Shown one piece after another: positions 1-5,100 of a DNA stretch of 5,100 nucleotides (position 1 is its first letter; every line of letters begins with the position of its first letter). The translations under genes and the position numbers were made by a program. The notes under the pieces were generated by a model, which worked only from the letters and a program-made list of their open reading frames with translations, made no database searches and was not told the origin of the DNA. The stretch lies in assembly GCA_029935275.1 (NCBI GenBank), contig JAOZKQ010000168.1, forward strand, positions 1 through 5,100, given 5' to 3'. This stretch comes from Bacteroidales bacterium (GTDB lineage Bacteria > Bacteroidota > Bacteroidia > Bacteroidales > VadinHA17).

Positions 1-913
1 CCATAACTGCAAAGCCATTCCATGGTCCGGCCGACATATCAAAAGTTAAATTACTGATGTAATGAAGTGTCCTCATATGCAAATTAAATCCCTGATAAGA
101 ATCTTCATCATAGGGGATCGTGAAAATATTTTCAACTGAAAATGAATTCTCAGTTATAAAAGGCCTAAGAGGTTCACCGGCAAGAGCATATACATTTAGT
201 GCAATCACACTATCACATGCTTGCTCTGCTTTTTCCCATTGAGGGGTTCCTGTATAAATTTCAGCATTCAGGTACAATTTTGCCAGCAGGGTAAAAGCCA
301 TTCCTTTGCTTACTGCTGTTTTTGAAAAGGTTTCAGGTAAATAAGGAATGCTCTCATTTATATCAGTAATAATTCCACTAAAAATATCGGCTTTGGGAGT
401 TTTTGAGGGAAACTCATCTGCATCAGCAAAAGTGGTAACAAAAGGTACATCTCCGTAATTATCAATTAATAGATAATAATAAAAAGATCTCATTATTTTC
501 AGTTTAGCAGTAGTTGCTGCACCACCTGGCTCACCCGCTGAAGGGGCAAATTTTTCAATTAACCGGTTAGCTTCTCCTATTCCACCATAATACCGGGACC
601 ACATACTGGCAATTGCTTCAGTGGTATTCGTCCAGGTGTGCTGATGTAAAACACGCCATTTTCCACCATCATCCCAATCGGTATGTCTGGTTGGTCCAGT
701 CATTTCATCAGAAGTAATTTCCTGACAAAACCACCAGCCACCCCAGTCAATAAAGTCCTGCATTGGCCTGTAAACCGGAATAGTTTCAACAGCCCCCTGA
801 GTTTCATTTTCAGGGTACAGGTCAATAGGTATGCGATCATACAGCTGGGTATTAAGATCAGTACATGCGCTGATCAAAGAAAGAATTGCTAAGCTTATAA
901 ATATTTTTTTCAT
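1..913 (-). CDS. SusD/RagB-family glycan-binding outer-membrane lipoprotein (partial, 3' end off window)
   Basis: SusD-family proteins sit on the outer face of the outer membrane, bind glycans and act as a lid on a SusC transporter. The 304 visible codons begin with a lipoprotein signal peptide: MKK, a hydrophobic stretch, then lipobox I-S-A-C, giving lipidation at Cys17. Residues 57-105 are rich in tryptophan (W57, W60, W61, W80, W86, W94, W105) and include PTRHTDWDDGGKW (74-86), a block I recognise from one SusD subgroup. The segment MRSFYYYLLIDNYGDVPF (141-158) is the family's conserved TPR-helix signature. VSKGMAFTLLAKLYLNAEIY (201-220) is a second conserved helix. This covers the N-terminal SusD-like domain and the start of the SusD/RagB C-terminal domain; full family members have about 450-600 residues. 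The ATG lies 13 bp after the transporter stop, so the two genes are very probably one operon. No Shine-Dalgarno sequence is visible, as is usual in this phylum. The binding specificity cannot be read from the sequence. I give no symbol because orthology to Bacteroides thetaiotaomicron susD is not shown. Confidence 0.95.
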   Translation of the reverse strand, partial: MKKIFISLAILSLISACTDLNTQLYDRIPIDLYPENETQGAVETIPVYRPMQDFIDWGGWWFCQEITSDEMTGPTRHTDWDDGGKWRVLHQHTWTNTTEAIASMWSRYYGGIGEANRLIEKFAPSAGEPGGAATTAKLKIMRSFYYYLLIDNYGDVPFVTTFADADEFPSKTPKADIFSGIITDINESIPYLPETFSKTAVSKGMAFTLLAKLYLNAEIYTGTPQWEKAEQACDSVIALNVYALAGEPLRPFITENSFSVENIFTIPYDEDSYQGFNLHMRTLHYISNLTFDMSAGPWNGFAVM

Positions 914-926
914 AATGCTGATAATT
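914..926 (-). other. Short transporter-lipoprotein intergenic gap
   Basis: Thirteen AT-rich bases separate the TAA of the SusC-type gene from the ATG of the SusD-type gene on the same strand. There is no room for a promoter or terminator and no Shine-Dalgarno match. Co-transcription, and perhaps translational coupling, is the simplest reading. Confidence 0.8.
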
Positions 927-3905
927 TTAAAAGGAAACATTCAATCCGAGAGTGAAAGTCCTGGTTTTTGGATACACATTATATTGATCGAGGCCAAATG
1001 ACAAACCATTATAGCTAATCTCAGGATCAATCCCCGAGTAACCAGTAATTGTTAACAAGTTAATTGAAGATACATAAACACGAAATTTGCCTAACCAATC
1101 TACCTTCGCCACAGGGAAATTATAGCCCAGGGTAACATTATCAAGTTTTAAAAAAGTTCCATTTTCCAGATAATAAGAATTTACTTTTGGATAATCAGTA
1201 ACACCCCTTTCAACTTCCGTCAATACTTCTGTTAAACCATTAAGAGATGGTAAAACCGTTGGGTTAGAAAACACCATCCTGGTAACATTAAGTACATCAA
1301 ATCCTACAACTGCCCTCAAAGCAAAACTGAAATCAAAATTATCCAGGAAAGTAAAATAGTTTGACCATCCAATTTCAAAATCAGGCAAAGCATGTCCCAC
1401 TACCCTCCGTTCCGCTTCATCCACATTCCGTGTAACACCACCTGCCTCGGTATAGAATAAAAATTTTCCATCACTTGATAATCCTGCATACTCAGGCATA
1501 TAAAAAGTCCCTAACTCATATCCTTCTTCCACCAGCTGGGTCCAGTTCTGATCACCAACAAGGCCTCTTCCAGACAGCCATCCCTGTTTCTTATCCCCAT
1601 CAGACCAGTTAAACCCGCTCGTTGTGTCAGATAAAGAAATAACATTTTGCTTGTTTGTTGAAAAGGTCAAAGCAGTCTTCCAGTCAAAATTTCTGCTGGT
1701 AACAGCAAATGCCTGCACAAAAAGTTCAATACCACTGTTGCCTATCTTTCCTGCATTCCCCCAGGTGGTTGGAACAATATTTGGAGGAACAGGTACAGCA
1801 TATGGAGCTATCAAATCATAAGTAACTTTATTATATAAATCCAGGGAACCGGAAATTTTGTTATCTAAAAACCCGAAATCAAAACCCAGGTTAAACTCTC
1901 TGTTACCTTCCCATCTCAGGTCAGGATTAGCATTATGTGAAATCGTAAACAAAATAGCATCTTCACCTGTTTCAGGATTAATTGTTGGACCCGCCACTTC
2001 TGCAGAAGAAATTGCATGATATGAACCAATTTCCTGATTACCGGTAATACCAAAACCAGCCCTCAACTTAAGTTGTGAAAGAAATCCGGCACTTTCCATA
2101 AAACTTTCATTCTTAATATTCCAACCAACTGATGCTGAAGGAAACCAGCCCCATTTATTATTTTCACCAAATTTCGAAGAGCCATCTCTACGAACTGTTG
2201 CTGTAAAGTAGTACTTGCTATTATAGTTATAAACACCCCTGCCAAAAAATGATATAAGGCGATTAGAGTTTTTGTAAGAACCAATATCCCCTACAACAAC
2301 ACTGTTCAAAGCGCCCAGGTTATAGGCCTTAACATAATCAGAAAGAGGCTCAGTTCCCTGGGCAAAAAACCCGGTATAATTATCTTCCTGAAAAGAGTAT
2401 CCTCCTATCAAATTAAGGTTATGTAATTTATTAAATATTGTGGTATAACTTATGGTAGCTTCTAAAATCTTAGACGACATATTATTATATCCTTTTCTTC
2501 CGTAACCTGTTGAAGTATTATTTCTCACATAACTGGGTTCAAAATAGGAGCTTTCTGAGTCATCACGGATGTAACCGAGGTTCACACCCGCCACAAGACC
2601 ATTTATTATTTCGAAATCTGCTTTCAGGTTACCCATAAACCGCTTTGCATCTCGCTCATTCTGGATATCATTGGCAAGTGCTACCGGATTATAATAATTA
2701 AAGTCTCTCTGAACCTCATAATATGATCCGTCAGCATTATAAACAGGATCAGTTGGGTTTCGCTGAATCATCTGGTAAATAATATCGTTTGGACCACTTC
2801 CACTGTATTGAATATAATTATTAGTTTCAAAAGTTCCTGCAAGACTTGCCTGAATATTCAATTTATCATTTATAGCTTTTTGATGAACATTAATACGGCC
2901 AAGGTCACGTTGTTTGGATGAGCCAATGATTACACCTTCAAAGACGCTATGAGTCAGAGAAACACGATAGCTGGAGTTCTCTGACCCTCCTGAAGCTGCC
3001 AGGTTGTATGACTGGGAAAGTGCAGGCCTGTATATTTCATTCTGCCAGTTGGTATTTGCACCACCATCATTAAATGAAAGATTATTATCAGCAGCATATT
3101 TTCTAAGCTGATCCCCGGTTAAAAGATCCAGTCTGTTTGCCACATTATCAAGTGAAACATACGAATTAAACTCAACTTTACTGGGATTTTTAAAAGAACC
3201 CTTCAGGGTAGTAATAATAATTACACCATTGGCACCCCGTGAACCATAAATAGCAGTTGATGAAGCATCCTTTAATATATCATAGCTCTTGATATCATCC
3301 GGGGAAATGGTTGTTGGGTCCACCCCTGGCACACCATCAACTACATAAAGCGGTTCTGTATTAGAATATAAACCTGATGATCCACGAATTTTTACTGAGA
3401 AGCCAGCATTTGGGTCACCCCCCTTTTTAGTGACGGAAACCCCGGCAGACTTTCCCTGTAAGCCCTGAATAGGATCAGTAATGGCACCTGTATTTAACTC
3501 TGTTGACTTAATATTTGACACAGCCCCTGTTTTATCACTTTTCTTTTGTGTTCCATATCCAATAGCAATAACTTCTGAAAGTTCTACAGCAGATTCTTTA
3601 AGCCGAACATCAATATTTGATCTGCCATTTATAAGTATCTCCTGGGTTGCAAAACCTACAAAAGAATAAAGCAGGGTAGTTCCATCCTCCGGAACACTAA
3701 TGGTATATTTACCATCCAGGCCGGTAATGGTTCCTACTGTAGTTCCTTTTACTACTACAGTAACACCAGGAATAGGGAATTTTTCAACAGTTTCAGTAAC
3801 AGTACCTGTAATAGTAATAGTTTGGGCCAAAGCCAATGAGGCAGATAATAACAATATCAAGCTAACTATTGAAACATACCTGAAATGATTAAAATGTAAT
3901 TTCAT
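927..3905 (-). CDS. SusC/RagA-family TonB-linked outer-membrane transporter
   Basis: This is a complete 992-residue TonB-dependent transporter, a usual length for the family, which would import oligosaccharides across the outer membrane with its SusD partner. Domains in order: signal peptide 1-27 with probable cleavage ALA|Q; a carboxypeptidase-regulatory-like beta-sandwich at about 30-103 (PIPGVTVVVKGTTVG, GLDGKYTISVP); the SusC-type TonB-interaction segment EVIAIGYGTQKK (111-122); a plug domain at about 125-235 with the hallmarks EPLYVVDGVPG (184-194) and LKDASSTAIYGSRGANGV (211-228); then a 22-strand-type barrel to the end. Family barrel motifs include RRDGSSKFGENNKWGWFPSA (572-591), LRAGFGITGNQEIG (614-627), NPDLRWE (660-666) and ENGTFLKLDNVTLGYNFP (914-931). 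The protein ends in a beta-strand with terminal Phe, as expected for BAM-assembled barrels. There is no N-terminal STN domain, so it is not an ECF-sigma-coupled signal transducer. The chosen ATG gives a good signal peptide. The frame is intact with no frameshift. The transported substrate is unknown. Confidence 0.97.
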   Translation of the reverse strand: MKLHFNHFRYVSIVSLILLLSASLALAQTITITGTVTETVEKFPIPGVTVVVKGTTVGTITGLDGKYTISVPEDGTTLLYSFVGFATQEILINGRSNIDVRLKESAVELSEVIAIGYGTQKKSDKTGAVSNIKSTELNTGAITDPIQGLQGKSAGVSVTKKGGDPNAGFSVKIRGSSGLYSNTEPLYVVDGVPGVDPTTISPDDIKSYDILKDASSTAIYGSRGANGVIIITTLKGSFKNPSKVEFNSYVSLDNVANRLDLLTGDQLRKYAADNNLSFNDGGANTNWQNEIYRPALSQSYNLAASGGSENSSYRVSLTHSVFEGVIIGSSKQRDLGRINVHQKAINDKLNIQASLAGTFETNNYIQYSGSGPNDIIYQMIQRNPTDPVYNADGSYYEVQRDFNYYNPVALANDIQNERDAKRFMGNLKADFEIINGLVAGVNLGYIRDDSESSYFEPSYVRNNTSTGYGRKGYNNMSSKILEATISYTTIFNKLHNLNLIGGYSFQEDNYTGFFAQGTEPLSDYVKAYNLGALNSVVVGDIGSYKNSNRLISFFGRGVYNYNSKYYFTATVRRDGSSKFGENNKWGWFPSASVGWNIKNESFMESAGFLSQLKLRAGFGITGNQEIGSYHAISSAEVAGPTINPETGEDAILFTISHNANPDLRWEGNREFNLGFDFGFLDNKISGSLDLYNKVTYDLIAPYAVPVPPNIVPTTWGNAGKIGNSGIELFVQAFAVTSRNFDWKTALTFSTNKQNVISLSDTTSGFNWSDGDKKQGWLSGRGLVGDQNWTQLVEEGYELGTFYMPEYAGLSSDGKFLFYTEAGGVTRNVDEAERRVVGHALPDFEIGWSNYFTFLDNFDFSFALRAVVGFDVLNVTRMVFSNPTVLPSLNGLTEVLTEVERGVTDYPKVNSYYLENGTFLKLDNVTLGYNFPVAKVDWLGKFRVYVSSINLLTITGYSGIDPEISYNGLSFGLDQYNVYPKTRTFTLGLNVSF

Positions 3906-4020
3906 GTTTCGAATTTTAAGGGAAGATTATTAATTCAATTTATTCAAAAAATCAAGTCCTGATAATTAAGTAAGTTTTATCAATTTCTAATATCATAAAG
4001 CGAAATTGAATTTTACACCA

Positions 4021-4051
4021 CAAAAATAAACAGAAATATTATATTATCATA
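4021..4051 (-). promoter_or_regulatory. Candidate Bacteroidota-type promoter for the susC-susD operon
   Basis: Read on the minus strand, TATTTTTG (4028 down to 4021) matches the Bacteroidota primary-sigma -7 consensus TAnnTTTG exactly. It is the only exact match I found between the operator and the transporter start. TATG (4051 down to 4048) lies 19 bp upstream, one mismatch from the -33 box TTTG and within the known spacing range. Transcription would start near 4015, giving a 5' leader of about 110 nt. The consensus is short and the DNA AT-rich, so a chance match is possible. Confidence 0.5.
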
Positions 4052-4069
4052 CTTATTTTCAATTAATTA

Positions 4070-4093
4070 CCGCAAACGATTCCGCAAACGTTT
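4070..4093. repeat. Tandem 12-bp direct repeat covering the operator half-sites
   Basis: CCGCAAACGATT (4070-4081) is followed immediately by CCGCAAACGTTT (4082-4093), differing at one base of 12. The second copy forms the left part of the perfect palindrome. The first copy makes a degenerate palindrome with a central CG at 4077-4078, with only three of five arm positions pairing. The two CG centres are 12 bp apart, slightly more than one helical turn, so two dimers would lie on nearly the same DNA face but would overlap. The first copy may be a weak auxiliary site, or a relic of duplication. Confidence 0.6.
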
Positions 4094-4095
4094 GC
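4084..4095. promoter_or_regulatory. LacI-family operator, perfect 12-bp palindrome
   Basis: GCAAACGTTTGC is a perfect inverted repeat centred on CG. LacI-family dimers typically bind such sites, with the hinge helices entering the minor groove at the central CG step. The core is the same as that of the well-known E. coli PurR box (ACGCAAACGTTTGCGT), which shows the operator class but does not imply a purine ligand. It lies 144 bp before the start of the LacI-type gene and about 180 bp before the divergent transporter start, so that regulator is the obvious candidate to bind it. Control of both directions is inferred. Confidence 0.82.
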
Positions 4096-4155
4096 AATAG
4101 GTATTTCAGTAATTTTCATGTACAACAATATTCATATTTTATAATTTTTTATCCT

Positions 4156-4189
4156 TTTGATGTTTTCAATTTTATTTATTGTACTTTTA
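4156..4189 (+). promoter_or_regulatory. Weak candidate promoter for the lacI-type gene
   Basis: TTTG (4156-4159), a 22-bp spacer and TACTTTTA (4182-4189, one mismatch from TAnnTTTG) form a plausible Bacteroidota promoter, with a start near 4196 and a leader of about 43 nt. An alternative has TTTG at 4091-4094, inside the operator palindrome, with TAATTTTC at 4110-4117. Its 15-bp spacer is short, but that arrangement would allow direct autorepression. The region is too AT-rich to choose between them from sequence alone. Confidence 0.28.
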
Positions 4190-4227
4190 TTTCCTTCTTC
4201 GTCAAAACAACTATTAGAAGTTTTTAA

Positions 4228-4242
4228 ATGCCACATCAATGA
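4228..4242 (+). other. Four-codon upstream open frame overlapping the lacI-type start (ATGA)
   Basis: An ATG at 4228 opens a frame of four codons (M-P-H-Q) ending in TGA at 4240-4242, which overlaps the regulator's ATG (4239-4241) in the pattern ATGA. Such overlaps can couple termination to re-initiation and so set a low expression level, which would suit a repressor. There is no ribosome-binding signal to show it is translated, and a short frame like this easily arises by chance. Confidence 0.2.
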
Positions 4243-5100
4243 GTGGAGGACAAGTAACTATAAAAGATATTGCCCGACAGCTAGGGGTTTCTCCCTCAAC
4301 CGTATCCAGGGCCCTAAAAGATCATCCTGATATTAGCGTTTCAACCAAAAAGGCGATTAATGATCTTGCCGAAAAACTAAATTATTCCCCTGATCCTATT
4401 GCTTTAAGTTTAAAAAGCCGGAAAAGCAATATTATTGGAGTAGTGGTACCGGAAATTGTACATTATTTCTTTTCAACAGTTATACATGGAATTGAGGATA
4501 TTGCCAACCTTTCAGGTTATAACGTAATGATTTGCGAATCAGACGAATCATTTGACCGGGAAGTTAAAAATATTGATGCTTTGTTATCCAGCCGTGTAGA
4601 TGGGATTTTAATTTCACTAACGAAGGAAACCAGAATATTTAACCATTTCATAAAAGTTCAAAATGCCGGGATTCCACTTGTTTTCTTCGATCGGGTTCCC
4701 GATGCTATTGACACAGATAAAGTTATAGTTGATGATGAAGCAGGGTCATTTGAAGCTGTAGAGCATTTAATAAAAGTTGGTTGTAAAAGAATTGTCCACT
4801 TAAGTGCTACGGAACATCTTGAGATAGCCAAGAATCGTAAAAATGGTTACCTGAGGGCACTTCGCACGCACAAAATTCAGGTTGACCCTAATCTCATCGT
4901 TAAATGCGATGTAATTGGTGAAGCAAAAAAAATTGTTCCTGAACTTTTATCAAAATCACCCCGACCAGATGGCTTCTTTGCAGTTAATGATCTTACAGCT
5001 GCAGAAACGCTGAAAGTTGTAAAGAAATATGGATATCGCGTACCTGAAGATATTGCAATTATTGGTTTTACAAATGGCCAGATAGCTATGCTTACTGACC
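4239..5100 (+). CDS. LacI-family transcriptional regulator (partial, 3' end off window)
   Basis: This is a one-component DNA-binding regulator expected to sense a sugar or related small metabolite and to control the divergent transporter operon. The 287 visible residues (family length about 330-345) start with a LacI helix-turn-helix at 6-25, VTIKDIARQLGVSPSTVSRA. The hinge region with Y49, A55 and L58 follows; L58 aligns with the leucine that intercalates at the operator's central CG. The periplasmic-binding-protein-like sensor starts at IIGVVVPEI (65-73) and includes the family blocks GIPLVFFDRVPD (144-155), VIVDDEAGS (162-170), HLIKVGCKRIVHLS (176-189), DGFFAVND (244-251) and VPEDIAIIGF (268-277). 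Only the last part of the C-terminal subdomain is missing. The start is fixed: this is the only ATG after an in-frame stop at 4215-4217. There is no Shine-Dalgarno upstream; a GGAGG occurs just inside the coding sequence and cannot serve this start. The ligand is not predictable from what is visible. Confidence 0.95.
   Translation, partial: MSGGQVTIKDIARQLGVSPSTVSRALKDHPDISVSTKKAINDLAEKLNYSPDPIALSLKSRKSNIIGVVVPEIVHYFFSTVIHGIEDIANLSGYNVMICESDESFDREVKNIDALLSSRVDGILISLTKETRIFNHFIKVQNAGIPLVFFDRVPDAIDTDKVIVDDEAGSFEAVEHLIKVGCKRIVHLSATEHLEIAKNRKNGYLRALRTHKIQVDPNLIVKCDVIGEAKKIVPELLSKSPRPDGFFAVNDLTAAETLKVVKKYGYRVPEDIAIIGFTNGQIAMLTD

Larger units (their letters stand above)
3906..4238. promoter_or_regulatory. 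Divergent control region between the susC-susD operon and the lacI-type gene
   Basis: This 333-bp strongly AT-rich stretch is the only gap in the window longer than 300 bp. It separates two genes transcribed away from each other, so it must hold both promoters. I see a LacI-type palindrome near its middle (4084-4095), a degenerate second site beside it, one good promoter candidate for the transporter operon (4021-4051) and weaker candidates for the regulator. I found no tRNA, small-RNA, riboswitch or terminator signature, and no open frame worth calling beyond a 4-codon one next to the regulator start. Neither start codon has a convincing Shine-Dalgarno sequence upstream. Confidence 0.85.

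Noticed and set aside
683..892. A 69-codon plus-strand open frame antisense to the start of the SusD-type gene; similar short antisense frames lie within the transporter gene.
   Set aside because: The opposite strand encodes clear family motifs throughout. These frames are by-products of that coding sequence, with no signals of their own.
2063..2284. A 73-codon open frame on the minus strand inside the transporter gene, in another frame.
   Set aside because: It lies wholly within a well-supported coding sequence, resembles no family I recognise, and has no start context of its own.
1..3905. Assigning a specific glycan (such as starch or another alpha-glucan) to the SusC-SusD pair.
   Set aside because: Specificity follows poorly from family motifs, and no glycoside hydrolase or other enzyme gene is in the window to support one.
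3932..4012. A 10-bp perfect inverted repeat (AATTCAATTT at 3932-3941, AAATTGAATT at 4003-4012) bracketing most of the predicted susC leader.
   Set aside because: The arms hold only one G-C pair, are 61 bp apart and lie in very AT-rich DNA where such matches occur by chance. No recognisable riboswitch or attenuator accompanies them.
4084..4095. Reading the palindrome as a purine-repressor (PurR) box.
   Set aside because: The core matches the E. coli PurR box, but this core is shared across the LacI family, and the divergent neighbour is a LacI-type gene next to glycan-uptake genes. Nothing here points to purine metabolism.
1..5100. Search for mobile elements, CRISPR repeats, tRNA or rRNA genes, and terminators.
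   Set aside because: No transposase, terminal inverted repeats, regular spaced repeats, tRNA-like cloverleaf or strong hairpin-plus-T run was seen. Both outer genes run off the window, so their terminators would lie outside.

Overview
The window is a piece of a Bacteroidota (Bacteroidetes) chromosome carrying the start of a glycan-uptake locus (polysaccharide utilisation locus, PUL). The evidence is a SusC-type TonB-dependent transporter followed directly by a SusD-type surface lipoprotein, AT-rich DNA (under 40% G+C by eye), start codons without a Shine-Dalgarno sequence, and an exact match to the Bacteroidota -7 promoter box TAnnTTTG. I cannot name a genus.

Layout: positions 1-913 (minus strand) hold the first 304 codons of a SusD/RagB-family lipoprotein gene, whose 3' end lies outside the window. 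After a 13-bp gap, positions 927-3905 (minus) hold a complete 992-residue SusC/RagA-family outer-membrane transporter. Positions 3906-4238 are a 333-bp divergent control region. It contains a perfect 12-bp palindrome with a central CG, typical of LacI-family operators, flanked by a degenerate copy exactly 12 bp away, plus candidate promoters facing both ways. Positions 4239-5100 (plus) hold the first 287 codons of a LacI-family regulator, also cut by the window edge.

Proposed circuit (inference): the LacI-family protein binds the palindrome, senses a sugar or small metabolite, and controls both its own gene and the divergent susC-susD operon. The transporter pair would capture an oligosaccharide at the cell surface and import it into the periplasm using TonB energy. 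Its substrate cannot be read from this window, because the enzymes and other PUL members lie beyond the edges. The transporter lacks the N-terminal STN signalling domain, which fits control by a cytoplasmic one-component regulator and not by an ECF sigma/anti-sigma relay.

I found no previously undescribed system. This is a well-formed example of a known arrangement. The part most worth a second look is the operator region: two sites one helical turn apart, placed upstream of the best susC promoter candidate, which leaves open activation as well as repression.
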